From contig NZ_VAUW01000002.1 of the NCBI RefSeq assembly GCF_005771495.1, positions 186,001 to 250,000 on the forward strand: a stretch of 64,000 nucleotides of DNA, written 5' to 3'. The translations under genes were made by a program, and so were the position numbers. The stretch is from Maribacter sp. ACAM166 (GTDB taxonomy: Bacteria > Bacteroidota > Bacteroidia > Flavobacteriales > Flavobacteriaceae). The notes beneath the pieces were generated by a model. That model did not search any database, was not told the DNA's origin, and saw nothing but the letters and a program-made list of their open reading frames with translations. Within the stretch, counting starts at the first letter, position 1. Each line of letters begins with the position of its first letter. Positions 28,172 through 38,211 of the stretch are shown in pieces.

Positions 28172-31100
28172 TTATGCTTCGTTGGTATTCCTAACTTTAA
28201 CATGGTAAAAAACATTTGGCTTAGTACCCACATGTTCCAATAAATGATACATACGGTCACTCTCCTTTAATTCTGCAATTTCACTCTTTTCATCATTAAT
28301 GTCCCCAAACACTATGGCTCCACTACTACAAGCAGAAGAACATGCGGTATGAAACTCCCCATCTTCAATAACTCGCCCATCCCGTTTGGCATCCAAAATT
28401 GTCTTTTGTGTTTTTTGAATACACATAGAACATTTTTCAATTACACCTCTTGAACGAACATTAACATCTGGGTTCAATACCATTTTACCCAAATCGTTAT
28501 TCATATGAAAATCGAACTCATCATTATTGTTATATAAGAACCAATTGAACCTACGAACTTTATAAGGACAGTTGTTTGCACAATATCTGGTACCAACACA
28601 TCTATTATAGGCCATTTGATTCTGACCTTGTCTACCATGCGACGTTGCCGCAACTGGGCAGACTGTTTCACATGGAGCATGATTACAGTGTTGACACATT
28701 ACAGGCTGAAAGGCAACTTGTGGATTACTTGATGGGTCTTCTAACTCCCCAAAACCACTTAAAGACCCCTTATCGCCGGTTAACCCGTCAAACTCATCTT
28801 TCTTAGTATTATCTTGCTCAAACGTTTCTTCTGAAGAATAATATCTATCGATACGCAACCAGTGCATATCCCTAGACTTTCTTACCTCAGCTTTACCTAC
28901 AACAGGAACATTGTTTTCAGCGTGACATGCGATAACACATGAACCACAACCAGTACAGGAATTTAAATCAATAGACATATTAAAATGATGCCCTATAGAT
29001 CGATCAAAACTATCCCATAAATCAACAGAAGTAGCGGGTACTTCTTGATGATCTAAAGAAACCATAGGAACCTCATTCCACTCTGAATGATTCTTTGTAT
29101 TAAATATCTCTAAGGTAGTTTCCTTAATGATATCCCCTCTTCCCATTAGAGTTTTATGTAATTGCATACAGGCAAATTCATGATTACCTGTCACTTTCTC
29201 AATACTCACCGATTGGTTGGCACTAAAACCATCATATAACAAAAAGGCATTAACACCTGTCTGCATATCCTCTTTCAATCCTACTTTCTTTCCGTACCCA
29301 AATGACAAACCAACAGAACCTTTAGCTTGACCTGGTTGCACCACAACTGGAACTTGGTCCAAACTCACACCATTAACGGTAAGTTTAACATAGCTTCCAT
29401 CCATACCACCATTAGCAACATTCACATTCTCAACACCCAATTCAATTGCATCAGATTTTGAAATAGTTACATAGTTATCCCATGAAACCCTAGAAATAGG
29501 ATCTGGAAATTCTTGAAGCCAAGGATTGCTTGCTTGTTGACCATCACCCATACCTATTTTAGAATACAACGTAAGCTCCATGCCATCACTAGTTGTATTG
29601 GCCAAACTACGAATTGCGGAAGCTATAGGCACAATCGCAGAAGCCTCTGCAGCGTTTGCTGACGCAACAATATCTTGAGTATTCCCTTCTGCATCAACAC
29701 TCATTGTATCTGCACTAAAAACACCATCCTGCAATGCTTGGTTCCAATTAGCACCGTTCAAAATAGATGCTGCCCAAGTCTGCTTTATGTAATCATAATA
29801 TGTTTGATTACTTCCTAACCATTCCAATGCTACAGTTTGAAACTGCTTTGTATCGAACAATTCTTTTATTGTAGGCTGCATTAAGCTATAATGCCCCTTC
29901 TTAATTTGAGTATCACCCCAGGATTCTAAATAATGATTGGAAGCCGCAACATATTCTACAGCCTCTGTAGTGTCATTCCAATTTGTAGAAAATGCAACTG
30001 AAAGATCCACCTTCTCTAACCCTTCTTTAAAATCTGAAGCATTAGGCAAAGAATATAACGGATTAACCCCATCCATAATAAGAGCTCCCACTCTACCGGC
30101 CTTCATATCTGCGATTAGTCCATTGACCGCTTTTACATCACCTTTTCTAGTATATTTAGGAGCAGTTACGTCAAACGCCTTACTACCTAACATTTCGTTA
30201 ATAGCCAAAACAACCGCTTGAGCATTAACATCATCTAAACCTGTAACAACAACTGCGCTTGACCCAGCTTTCTTTATTTCAGCAGCCAGCGTATCAACAG
30301 CGGCATCATATTCTGAACTATTTCCTCCAACTGATGATCCGTTTAATTTACCATATAACTTCGCCAATACTACTTTTTGAGCACTAGGCTTCATCGCTAT
30401 ACGCTTATCGGCATTCGCACCGGTCAAAGACATATTCGCCTCTAACTGCACGTGTCTAGACATTTTTCCATTTTTAGGAACACGCCCTCTAGAATAACCC
30501 GCATCATAACCACCACCTTGCCAATCAGCAATAAAGTCGGCACCAAAAGAAACAATTAAACTCGCCTTCTCAAAATCATAATCAACTAACGCACGCTGAC
30601 CATATTTATTTTCAAAAGCAGTTAAAGCAGCATCTTCAGAAATAGCATCGTAAGTTACGTGAACCACATTCTCATTAGCTACCAACAATTCCCCCAACAA
30701 ACGATCCGTAGACGGACTAGCATAAGTCTGAGTCATCAAAGCAATTTTCTTAGAAGAGCCTTTCAACTCTTCCATTTTCGCTTTTATAGTGGCATTTAAC
30801 ACATCCCATTCAATCGGCTCTCCATTAGCCATTGGCCCCTGCAATCTAGTACTATCATATAAGGATAGAATAGAACCTTGAATTCTTGCATTAGCAGCGC
30901 CACCAACTTTAGCTATAGTATTATTCTCCACCTTAATAGGTCGACCTTCACGGGTCTTAATCAAAATGCTTGCAAAGTCATAACCGTTCGCAATGGTAGT
31001 TGCATAAAAATTTGCAACACCAGGAACAATGTTTTCCGGAAGCACAACGTAAGGGATAGATTTAATTACTGGACCCTCACACGCTGCCAAAGAAGCTGCA

Positions 31101-31291
31101 GCTGTACTAAAACCAACATATTTCAAGAAATCCCTACGATTAGTATTTGTCGTGGACAAGGTTTCCTTGTCACCCAAAAAATCATCAACAGGAATCTGCT
31201 CTACAAATTCGTTTTGTCTTAGCGCCTCAACAATGGAATCATCTGGATTTAACTCCGCTTCGTTTTTCCAATATTTTTTGTTTGATGCCAT
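28172..31291 (-). CDS. actB: Alternative complex III iron-sulfur subunit ActB
   Basis: A 1039-residue periplasmic subunit combining a molybdopterin-oxidoreductase-like domain without cofactor (about 80-700) and a ferredoxin-like C-terminal part that carries the iron-sulfur clusters relaying electrons from quinol to the ActA hemes. A Tat-like motif NRRDFLKYVGF (from residue 51) followed by SLAAC (Cys71) suggests a Tat-exported lipoprotein. The four cluster motifs are CTGCGSCVIAC, CQHCNHAPCETVCP, CVGTRYCANNCP, and CSMCIQ paired with CSSACSSGA. Three [4Fe-4S] and one [3Fe-4S] cluster are expected from the family. It follows actA by 35 bases and precedes actC. Confidence 0.96.
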   Translation of the reverse strand: MASNKKYWKNEAELNPDDSIVEALRQNEFVEQIPVDDFLGDKETLSTTNTNRRDFLKYVGFSTAAASLAACEGPVIKSIPYVVLPENIVPGVANFYATTIANGYDFASILIKTREGRPIKVENNTIAKVGGAANARIQGSILSLYDSTRLQGPMANGEPIEWDVLNATIKAKMEELKGSSKKIALMTQTYASPSTDRLLGELLVANENVVHVTYDAISEDAALTAFENKYGQRALVDYDFEKASLIVSFGADFIADWQGGGYDAGYSRGRVPKNGKMSRHVQLEANMSLTGANADKRIAMKPSAQKVVLAKLYGKLNGSSVGGNSSEYDAAVDTLAAEIKKAGSSAVVVTGLDDVNAQAVVLAINEMLGSKAFDVTAPKYTRKGDVKAVNGLIADMKAGRVGALIMDGVNPLYSLPNASDFKEGLEKVDLSVAFSTNWNDTTEAVEYVAASNHYLESWGDTQIKKGHYSLMQPTIKELFDTKQFQTVALEWLGSNQTYYDYIKQTWAASILNGANWNQALQDGVFSADTMSVDAEGNTQDIVASANAAEASAIVPIASAIRSLANTTSDGMELTLYSKIGMGDGQQASNPWLQEFPDPISRVSWDNYVTISKSDAIELGVENVNVANGGMDGSYVKLTVNGVSLDQVPVVVQPGQAKGSVGLSFGYGKKVGLKEDMQTGVNAFLLYDGFSANQSVSIEKVTGNHEFACMQLHKTLMGRGDIIKETTLEIFNTKNHSEWNEVPMVSLDHQEVPATSVDLWDSFDRSIGHHFNMSIDLNSCTGCGSCVIACHAENNVPVVGKAEVRKSRDMHWLRIDRYYSSEETFEQDNTKKDEFDGLTGDKGSLSGFGELEDPSSNPQVAFQPVMCQHCNHAPCETVCPVAATSHGRQGQNQMAYNRCVGTRYCANNCPYKVRRFNWFLYNNNDEFDFHMNNDLGKMVLNPDVNVRSRGVIEKCSMCIQKTQKTILDAKRDGRVIEDGEFHTACSSACSSGAIVFGDINDEKSEIAELKESDRMYHLLEHVGTKPNVFYHVKVRNTNEA

Positions 31292-31326
31292 ACGTATTAT
31301 CTGTAATTAGCTTCTTTATATTATTA

Positions 31327-32700
31327 TTAATAGTGACACTTTCCACATTCTAAACCACCCAATTGAGCAGCTGTCAAATTATCTACACCATACTTTTTAG
31401 AAAGTTCAGCATGAATTTTTTCGTAATATGCATTACCCTCAACCTTAACATTGGTTTCTCTATGACAGTCGATGCACCAACCCATCGTTAAAGGTGAATA
31501 CTGATACATAATTTCCATTTCTTCAACTGGACCGTGACATGTTTGACATTCAATACCAGCAACCGAAACATGCTGTGAATGGTTAAAGTATGCAAAATCT
31601 GGAAGGTTATGAATACGAACCCATTCTACTGGTTGGCTCTCACCCGTATACTTTTGATTTTCCTCATCCCACCCTACAGCTTTATACAATTTCTTTATCT
31701 CGCCTGTATAAAATTCATTCGTATACCCATTTTCAATATCCTCCTTAGAAGGTCCTTCTGGATTACCCGTATATTCATAAATAGATTTATGACAGTTCAT
31801 ACAAACATTTAAGGATGGAATTCCTGAGTGCTTGGATACCCTTGCAGAAGAGTGACAGTACTTACATTCAATCTTATTATCACCTGCATGGATTTTATGA
31901 GAATAATGTATTGGCTGTATAGGTGCGTAACCTTGATCCACACCAACTTGCATCATCCAACCATATGCAAAATATGCACTACCTAATAAAAGAAATATTG
32001 TGGTCAGCAATACCAAGAACTGATTCTTAGCAAAAGCCTTCCAAATCGGAGTTCTCTTTTCTGCCTTTTCCTTTTCAACAACAATTCCACTGGCAGCAGC
32101 AATTCGTTGCAATGTTTTATTCACCAACAATAACATCACCACTAACAACCCAAAAACCAATACTAAAGCAGCGAGGATAATTTCATTAGAAACACCTGAT
32201 AAATTTCCAGCACTGTTCGCTGAAGACTCAACAGTACCGACAGCGGCTGTCGGAGCAGCTGCTGGCGCAGCAGCGGTATACGCTAAAATATCATCAATAT
32301 CACCATTAGACAAGGTCGGAAAGGCAGTCATAGCAGCCTGATTGTACTCAGCATAGATCTTATTTGCATATGCATCACCAGACTTAATCATTCCAGAACT
32401 ATTGTTAATCCAACTATAAAGCCATTCTTTACCCAAACCTTCTTCCTCTTCAAGCCTACTAGCCACATTAGCCAGAGCAGGTCCTGTCATTTTACGGTTC
32501 AAGGCATGACATGCCGCACAATTTTGATTGAACAAAGCCTTTCCATTTATCGCATCACCGCCACCAGCGGCCGCTTCTATAGAAGCGGATTCAGAAGTAA
32601 CATCATCTTGCGACTGTACTGAACCTGTAAAAAGTAAAAAAGCTATTAGGGTAAATCCTAAAATTTTAGAAAACTGATTTCGGTATGGAACCTTTTTCAT
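31327..32700 (-). CDS. actA: Alternative complex III multiheme cytochrome ActA (six heme c sites)
   Basis: A 457-residue first gene of the act-cta operon. After a signal-like hydrophobic start there is an N-terminal monoheme cytochrome c domain (CAACH, C61-H65, with a GPALANV loop). A hydrophobic helix follows at about residue 173-195, and another at about 222-245. Then comes a C-terminal region with five further CxxCH sites: CKYCH, CMNCH, CQTCH, CIDCH and CGKCH at the very end. The five-heme part is the conserved ActA core that takes electrons from ActB; the N-terminal single-heme domain is an addition relative to the minimal pentaheme form. A TATTTTTG box lies about 90 bases upstream. Confidence 0.94.
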   Translation of the reverse strand: MKKVPYRNQFSKILGFTLIAFLLFTGSVQSQDDVTSESASIEAAAGGGDAINGKALFNQNCAACHALNRKMTGPALANVASRLEEEEGLGKEWLYSWINNSSGMIKSGDAYANKIYAEYNQAAMTAFPTLSNGDIDDILAYTAAAPAAAPTAAVGTVESSANSAGNLSGVSNEIILAALVLVFGLLVVMLLLVNKTLQRIAAASGIVVEKEKAEKRTPIWKAFAKNQFLVLLTTIFLLLGSAYFAYGWMMQVGVDQGYAPIQPIHYSHKIHAGDNKIECKYCHSSARVSKHSGIPSLNVCMNCHKSIYEYTGNPEGPSKEDIENGYTNEFYTGEIKKLYKAVGWDEENQKYTGESQPVEWVRIHNLPDFAYFNHSQHVSVAGIECQTCHGPVEEMEIMYQYSPLTMGWCIDCHRETNVKVEGNAYYEKIHAELSKKYGVDNLTAAQLGGLECGKCHY

Positions 32701-32785
32701 ATATCGAATATTTCTATCGGAATCTTGGCATAATTTTGGTCACAGATGAAACCTATTAATACTCATCAAATGCCTAAATCGATGA

Positions 32786-32814
32786 CAAAAATACGACATA
32801 GAATTTATTTGAAA
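32786..32814 (-). promoter_or_regulatory. Probable promoter of the act-cta operon
   Basis: On the minus strand TATTTTTG (32793-32786) fits TAnnTTTG exactly, but the upstream element 17 bases before it is TTTC rather than TTTG. If used, the mRNA has a leader of about 80 bases before actA. Confidence 0.35.
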
Positions 32815-32871
32815 AATGTTAATGTATTTATAATTTACAATTTAGAAATGTTCTAAATAAACCTCGATTTA

Positions 32872-32900
32872 TTTGTTTAATCCTTAATAATTTACTTTTG
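32872..32900 (+). promoter_or_regulatory. Promoter of the SPOR-domain gene
   Basis: TTTG (32872-32875), 17 bases, TACTTTTG (32893-32900). Both boxes match the Bacteroidota consensus. The start site is expected near 32907, about 26 bases before the ATG at 32933. Confidence 0.6.
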
Positions 32901-32932
32901 TAAAAATTCAAAATAAAACTATATTGTAGGTT

Positions 32933-33304
32933 ATGAAAATACTAAGCTCCATAGCACTTTTTGCGTGTTTTACAAACTTTGGTTATTCCCAAAGTGCAAA
33001 AGTGAACATTCAACAAGATCAAAAAATCGACCAACTGCTTGAGATTTATAAGTCTTCTCTGAGCAACAATGAGTATTACAGAATACAAGTTGGTTTTGGT
33101 GATTACGTCACAGCTCAAAATATAAAGGCAAACGTTGAAGTGGATTTTCCCGACTTACTATCTAAGATTGATTTCGACTCACCAACCTACCGAGTTCGTG
33201 TTGGTAAGTTCACTTCTAAACTAGATGCGGAACGCAAGTTCAACGAGGTGAGAATAAAGTACCCAGACGCCATGTTATTAAAACCAAAAAAATCGACCAA
33301 ATAG
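32933..33304 (+). CDS. Exported SPOR-domain protein
   Basis: A 123-residue protein with signal peptide MKILSSIALFACFTNFGYS|Q and a single SPOR domain over about residues 45-120 (NEYYRIQVGFGDYVTAQNI ... YRVRVGKFTSKLDAERKF). SPOR domains bind peptidoglycan stripped of stem peptides, which usually marks the division septum. Such one-domain exported SPOR proteins are common in flavobacteria, with no defined individual role. It is monocistronic with its own promoter and terminator; its TAG stop lies inside the terminator hairpin loop. Confidence 0.85.
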   Translation: MKILSSIALFACFTNFGYSQSAKVNIQQDQKIDQLLEIYKSSLSNNEYYRIQVGFGDYVTAQNIKANVEVDFPDLLSKIDFDSPTYRVRVGKFTSKLDAERKFNEVRIKYPDAMLLKPKKSTK

Positions 33305-33318
33305 GTCGATTTTTTTTA
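33289..33318. terminator. Bidirectional terminator between SPOR gene and infB
   Basis: AATCGACC (33291-33298) pairs with GGTCGATT (33304-33311), flanked by A-run and T-run. It serves both the convergent SPOR gene and the rimP-nusA-infB operon, whose infB stop is at 33353. Confidence 0.85.
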
Positions 33319-33352
33319 TTCAATTATAAAGAAACTGTTAACTCACAATCTA

Positions 33353-36241
33353 TTATTTTGATTTCAATTTCTTCTTAACAGCAACTTCTAGAAATGCTTC
33401 TACAATATCACCTTCAACAATGTCATTGTAGTTCTTAATTTGAAGTCCACAATCATAGCCTTTAGCAACTTCTTTAACATCATCCTTAAATCTCTTTAAA
33501 GACGAGAAGGTACCTGTGTAAATCACAACTCCATCTCGTATTAATCGGATATTAGAGTTTCTAAATATTTTACCACTTGTAACCATACAACCGGCAATAG
33601 TTCCAATTTTAGAAATCTTAAATGTTTCCCTTATTTCTGCTGTACCTGAAATCTCCTCTTTCATTTCTGGAGATAACATACCTTCCATTGCGTCTTTAAG
33701 GTCATTGATTGCCGCATAAATAATAGAATACACGCGAATATCAATCTCTTCTTTTTCGGCAATAGCCTTTGCATTACCCATTGGCCTCACATTAAAGCCA
33801 ATAATAACAGCATCTGAAGCCGATGCCAACAATACGTCTGATTCTGTAATAGGACCAACTGCCTTGTGTATAATATTTACCTGAATTTCATCTGTAGAAA
33901 GTTTTTGGAAGGAATCTGTAAGTGCCTCTACAGAACCATCAACATCACCCTTCAGGATAATATTAAGCTCCTTAAACTCACCAAGAGCAATCCTTCTTCC
34001 GATTTCGTCAAGCGTAATATGACGTTGAGTTCTAACTGACTGCTCACGTTGTAGTTGAGATCTTCGAGAGGCAATTTGTTTGGCCTCACGTTCGTCTTCT
34101 AATACGTAGAACTTGTCTCCTGCTTGTGAAGCACCATCAAGACCAAGAATAGAAATTGGTCTAGAAGGACCAACTTCGCTCACGATATTGCCTCTTTCAT
34201 CTTGCATCGCCTTTATTTTACCACTTGTGGTACCGGCCAACACATAATCTCCAATCTTAAGTGTACCTGATTGCACCAAGACAGTTGATATATATCCTTT
34301 ACCTTTATCCAAGAACGCTTCCACAACTGTACCCGTTGCACGTTTATCAGGATTTGCCTTTAGCTCTAAGATTTCAGCCTCTAACAATACTTTTTCTAAT
34401 AATTCTTTAACCCCTGTTCCTGTTTTTGCTGAAATATCATGAGATTGAACTTTACCACCCCAGTCTTCTACCAACAAATTCATTTGCGCCAGTCCTTCCT
34501 TAATCCTATCTGGATTGGCTGTTGACTTATCAATTTTATTTATTGCAAAAACTATCGGAACACCAGCAGCTTGTGCATGGCTAATAGCCTCTTTCGTCTG
34601 TGGCATAATATCATCATCGGCAGCAACTACAATTATAGCAATATCGGTCACTTGGGCACCTCTAGCACGCATAGCAGTAAACGCCTCGTGACCCGGTGTA
34701 TCCAAGAATGCAATTCGCTCACCATTCTCTAACGTTACACCATAAGCACCAATGTGCTGTGTAATTCCTCCACTTTCTCCAGCAATTACATTCTCTTTAC
34801 GAATATAATCCAACAATGAAGTCTTACCATGATCCACGTGACCCATTACGGTAACGATAGGAGCTCTTGGTTTCAAATCTTCAGGTGCATCCACCACCTC
34901 AACAATACTCTCCTCTATATCTGCGGTAACGAAATCTACTTCATATCCAAATTCATCAGCTACAATAGATAATGTCTCAGCATCTAAACGCTGATTCATA
35001 GTTACCATTATACCTAAAGACATACAAGCCGAAATAATTTCAGTTGTAGAAACACCCATCATTGTAGCGACCTCAGTTGCCGTAACAAACTCAGTTACTT
35101 TAAGAACTTTGTTTTCTAATTCTTGTTGTTCAATATCCTTTTCCGTTTGCTCACGGTGTTGGTCCCTCTTACTCCTTCTGTACTTGGCTCCTTTACCCTT
35201 CTTAGATTTACCCTGTAATTTCTCTAAGGTTTCACGTACTTGTTTTTGTACATCTACTTCTGTAGGCTCCACCTTAGCTACAGTTGCAAACCGACCTCTA
35301 CCTTTACGGTCACCCGTAGTTGCAGGTGGCCTACTTTGCCTTGGTGCAGCAGGATTCTTTGTTACAATACGCCTTCTTCTCTTTTTACGATCTATCGCTT
35401 TATCAGCAGGCTTTTTCTCTTCTTTCTTTTTCTTCGGCTTTTCAAATTTGCTAAGGTCAATTTTTGCACCCGCTATTTTCGGTCCGGTTAACTTTTGATA
35501 TTGAGTCTCAATTGTTATAGGCTGATCAGATTCTGGTTGACCAGGTTCCGCAGGTTCTTTTGGAGCCTCTTTTTCAACTTCTTCCTTTTTAGCTGCCTCA
35601 ACTTTAGGTTCAGCCGCTTCTTTTGGAGTCTCTTCCTTTTTAGCTACCTCAACTTTAGGTTCCACTTTTTTAGGTTCCTCAGCCTTCGGCTTTTCAGCTT
35701 TAGGTTCTTCAACTTTAGGCGCTACTTTTTTAGATTCTACCTTTTCAACAACTGGATTTTCCTTAGGCTCCTCCTCCACATCCTTTACAGGCTCCTTAGC
35801 CTGCACTTTTGCCTTAGGCTTAACCTCTACTTTCGGAGTTTCCTTAGCAGGGTCCTCTTTCTTCTTTTTTGGATTAAGGTCGATTTTACCTACCATTTTA
35901 GTTCCGGCAAGTTCGACTTTACCAACTATAATAGTCTTCTCAGCATCAGCGTTTCTTCGCTCACGGACCAAGCGACGATCTTCTTGTTCTTTTTCTAATT
36001 GAACTCGAATTGCCTCTTTTTCTTTACGCTTCTCTTCGCCAACTTCCTTAGATGCCACTTTTTTGCTCTTATCCGTTTGGAACTCATCAAGCAAAACCTG
36101 ATAAACATCATCCGAAATTTTAGTGGTAGGCCTCGCTTCCACATCATGTCCTTTTCCATTCAGAAAGTCCACTGCCCTATCCAAGGAAATATTAAGCTCA
36201 CGAAGAACTTTATTAAGCCTTATTTTCGCATTGTCTGCCAT
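33353..36241 (-). CDS. infB: Translation initiation factor IF-2
   Basis: A 962-residue GTPase that brings initiator tRNA to the small ribosomal subunit. Residues 1 to about 55 form the N-terminal IF2N helix domain. Residues 60-380 are a very long low-complexity Lys/Glu/Pro/Ala region ([20 protein letters not shown] repeats), then a second IF2N domain near 385-430. The G domain starts near 464 with GHVDHGKTS, then DTPGHEAF and NKIDKS; domains II-IV follow. The protein is longer than the E. coli factor (890) because of the repeat region, as in many Bacteroidota. It is the last gene of rimP-nusA-infB. Confidence 0.98.
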   Translation of the reverse strand: MADNAKIRLNKVLRELNISLDRAVDFLNGKGHDVEARPTTKISDDVYQVLLDEFQTDKSKKVASKEVGEEKRKEKEAIRVQLEKEQEDRRLVRERRNADAEKTIIVGKVELAGTKMVGKIDLNPKKKKEDPAKETPKVEVKPKAKVQAKEPVKDVEEEPKENPVVEKVESKKVAPKVEEPKAEKPKAEEPKKVEPKVEVAKKEETPKEAAEPKVEAAKKEEVEKEAPKEPAEPGQPESDQPITIETQYQKLTGPKIAGAKIDLSKFEKPKKKKEEKKPADKAIDRKKRRRRIVTKNPAAPRQSRPPATTGDRKGRGRFATVAKVEPTEVDVQKQVRETLEKLQGKSKKGKGAKYRRSKRDQHREQTEKDIEQQELENKVLKVTEFVTATEVATMMGVSTTEIISACMSLGIMVTMNQRLDAETLSIVADEFGYEVDFVTADIEESIVEVVDAPEDLKPRAPIVTVMGHVDHGKTSLLDYIRKENVIAGESGGITQHIGAYGVTLENGERIAFLDTPGHEAFTAMRARGAQVTDIAIIVVAADDDIMPQTKEAISHAQAAGVPIVFAINKIDKSTANPDRIKEGLAQMNLLVEDWGGKVQSHDISAKTGTGVKELLEKVLLEAEILELKANPDKRATGTVVEAFLDKGKGYISTVLVQSGTLKIGDYVLAGTTSGKIKAMQDERGNIVSEVGPSRPISILGLDGASQAGDKFYVLEDEREAKQIASRRSQLQREQSVRTQRHITLDEIGRRIALGEFKELNIILKGDVDGSVEALTDSFQKLSTDEIQVNIIHKAVGPITESDVLLASASDAVIIGFNVRPMGNAKAIAEKEEIDIRVYSIIYAAINDLKDAMEGMLSPEMKEEISGTAEIRETFKISKIGTIAGCMVTSGKIFRNSNIRLIRDGVVIYTGTFSSLKRFKDDVKEVAKGYDCGLQIKNYNDIVEGDIVEAFLEVAVKKKLKSK

Positions 36242-36282
36242 AAATACTGATTCCCGTTCTTTATTTAAGTGCTAATATATAG

Positions 36283-37515
36283 CTAATCTTCTAATTCTTC
36301 TTTTAGGATACGCACAACTTCTACAATTGTTTCCTCTTCTAAATCTGTACGCTTCACTAAATCAGTAACATCTTGTTCCAAAACACTACGAGCTGTATCC
36401 ATTCCAATCTTCTTGAATTCTTCAATTATCCAAGCATCAATTTCATCTGAAAACTCTGTTAATTCCACATCTTCCTCTACACCTTCGCGGAATACATCAA
36501 TTTCATAACCTGTTAACTGACCCGCCAATCTTATATTATGACCACCTCTACCTATTGCCTTTGAAACCTCTTCTGGTTTCAAGTACACCTGAGCTGTCAT
36601 CTTCTCATCGTTCAACTTAACAGAAGAAACTCTCGCTGGACTTAACGCCCTAGTAACCAATAATTGCGGGTTAGCTGTCCAGTTAATTACATCTATATTC
36701 TCATTACCCAATTCACGAACAATACCGTGAATTCTAGAGCCTTTCATCCCCACGCAAGCACCTACTGGATCGATACGATCATCGTAAGAATCAACAGCCA
36801 CTTTTGCTTTTTCACCAGGAATTCGAACAACCTTCTTCACTGTAATTAAACCATCAAAAACCTCCGGTATTTCTTGGAAGAATAATTGCTCCAAAAATTT
36901 AGGAGAACTTCTTGACATTATAATAGTAGGTTTTGCACCCTTCAACTCCACACTTTCGATAACACCTCTTACATTATCACCCTTACGGAAAAAATCAGAT
37001 GGTATCTGTCTATCTTTTGGAAGAATTATTTCATTCCCCTCATCATCTAACAAAATTATAGCCTTATGACGAATATGATGCACCTCCGCTGTATAAATCT
37101 CACCTTCTAAATCCTTAAAGTGCTTATAAATAGTGGTATTGTCATGCTCATGTATCTTAGAAATTAGATTTTGACGTAATGCCAAAATAGCCCTTCTTCC
37201 CAAATCTATTAATTTCACCTCTTCAGACACATCCTCACCAACCTCAAAATCAGGCTCTATCTTACGAGCTTCTGACAATGAAATCTCCTCATTCGGTTCT
37301 TCAACCTCGCCATCGTTAACTACAATACGGTTACGCCAAATCTCTAAATCCCCTTTATCAGGATTTATAATGATATCAAAGTTATCATCTGAACCAAACT
37401 TCTTCTTAAGTGCATTTCTAAAAACATCTTCCAGAATGGCCATCAATGTAACCCTGTCTATGAACTTATCGTCCTTAAACTCTGAGAAAGATTCAATTAA
37501 CGCAATATTTTCCAT
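36283..37515 (-). CDS. nusA: Transcription termination/antitermination factor NusA
   Basis: A 410-residue RNA polymerase-binding factor that modulates pausing, intrinsic termination and antitermination. It has the N-terminal polymerase-binding domain, an S1 domain (GEIYTAEVHHIRHKAIIL, about 132-190) and two KH domains (CVGMKGSRIHGIVREL and AIGRGGHNIRLAGQLTG). A short acidic end replaces the two acidic repeats found in E. coli (495 residues); that shorter form is normal outside gammaproteobacteria. It lies 12 bases after rimP and 41 before infB. NusA is a plausible regulator of its own operon through the hairpin ahead of rimP. Confidence 0.97.
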   Translation of the reverse strand: MENIALIESFSEFKDDKFIDRVTLMAILEDVFRNALKKKFGSDDNFDIIINPDKGDLEIWRNRIVVNDGEVEEPNEEISLSEARKIEPDFEVGEDVSEEVKLIDLGRRAILALRQNLISKIHEHDNTTIYKHFKDLEGEIYTAEVHHIRHKAIILLDDEGNEIILPKDRQIPSDFFRKGDNVRGVIESVELKGAKPTIIMSRSSPKFLEQLFFQEIPEVFDGLITVKKVVRIPGEKAKVAVDSYDDRIDPVGACVGMKGSRIHGIVRELGNENIDVINWTANPQLLVTRALSPARVSSVKLNDEKMTAQVYLKPEEVSKAIGRGGHNIRLAGQLTGYEIDVFREGVEEDVELTEFSDEIDAWIIEEFKKIGMDTARSVLEQDVTDLVKRTDLEEETIVEVVRILKEELED

Positions 37516-37527
37516 TGGTAATTACAA

Positions 37528-37989
37528 TTAAAATTTTAATACAACTTTTGCTTTAATAATATCTGAAAAATTTAACTCCTCTTTTTTCTGAACGGTAACC
37601 TTTCCTTTCCCAATCGGCTTAGGCTCTCTTGCCTTCCACTCTAAAACAATGGAATCATCCGTAATGGCAGTCAAATTACCTTCAAACGTATTGTCATTAG
37701 TGCGGACTTCAAGTTTTCTTCCAATATTTTTTAAATATTGCCGCGGAATAACTAATGGAGCAGCCGCTCCTGCCGAGGCAACTTCAAGGGAAAAATCATG
37801 TTCATCTCGATCTAAATTATGCTCAATGGCCCGACTGATTTTAATACAATCACTTACCGTAACCCCATGATCACCGTCTATTATCACTTGGATGCTATTA
37901 TCAGCCCCCATAGTGAAATCAATCAAAAAGAGTGATGGATCTTCTTCAAGACCTTGTTGCAATAATTCTTTTACTTTTTCCTTTAGCAT
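37528..37989 (-). CDS. rimP: Ribosome maturation factor RimP
   Basis: A 153-residue protein needed for maturation of the 30S subunit. The N-terminal alpha/beta domain contains DGDHGVTVSDCIKISRAIE and EVASAGAAAPL (the family's EVSSPGLxRPL position). The C-terminal SH3-like domain covers about 80-153. Length matches the family. The normally conserved SSPG is here ASAGA, a substitution seen in Bacteroidota. It is the first gene of the rimP-nusA-infB operon, with a strong promoter about 70 bases upstream and a leader hairpin between promoter and ATG. Confidence 0.95.
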   Translation of the reverse strand: MLKEKVKELLQQGLEEDPSLFLIDFTMGADNSIQVIIDGDHGVTVSDCIKISRAIEHNLDRDEHDFSLEVASAGAAAPLVIPRQYLKNIGRKLEVRTNDNTFEGNLTAITDDSIVLEWKAREPKPIGKGKVTVQKKEELNFSDIIKAKVVLKF

Positions 37990-38007
37990 AAATAGTAAGT
38001 AATAAAA

Positions 38008-38028
38008 GAGGGGACTAATTGTCCCCTC
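38008..38028 (-). promoter_or_regulatory. Leader hairpin with U-run ahead of rimP-nusA-infB (possible attenuator)
   Basis: In the mRNA sense GAGGGGAC-AATTA-GTCCCCTC forms a perfect 8-bp GC-rich stem with a 5-base loop, followed directly by TTTTATTA and then, about 10 bases later, the rimP ATG. It lies downstream of the only clear promoter and upstream of the first gene, so it is positioned as an intrinsic terminator within the leader. There is no preceding minus-strand gene to terminate. Confidence 0.6.
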
Positions 38029-38057
38029 ATGAATACTTTTATATCCTTTCAGCGATG

Positions 38058-38087
38058 CAAATATACAATAATTTTAATTTCCTACAA
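38058..38087 (-). promoter_or_regulatory. Promoter of rimP-nusA-infB
   Basis: On the minus strand TTG (38087-38085), exactly 19 bases, then TATATTTG (38065-38058). Both elements are consensus. The start site is expected near 38051, giving a leader of about 60 bases containing the hairpin at 38008-38028. Confidence 0.7.
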
Positions 38088-38211
38088 TAGCAGATGAACA
38101 CCTAATTAATTCACAATTTATACAATCAAGTAAAATTATAATACTTTAAGAATAAGCTCTGTTCCTAATTTGTGGTATTTTTAACTCTTGGCCAACCTAA
38201 AAACGCCCTCA

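Noticed and set aside
33353-36241. Possible tandem DNA repeats in the infB N-terminal region
   Set aside because: The protein is repetitive in composition, but the units are irregular and common for IF-2; no special mobile repeat.
35109-36250. Several plus-strand open frames opposite infB
   Set aside because: They mirror the Lys/Glu/Pro/Ala-rich repeats of IF-2 and read as Phe/Leu/Arg-rich low complexity; shadows.
38188-38211. TTG start adding eight residues to the antiporter
   Set aside because: The ATG at 38212 leads straight into the first helix and needs no rare start.
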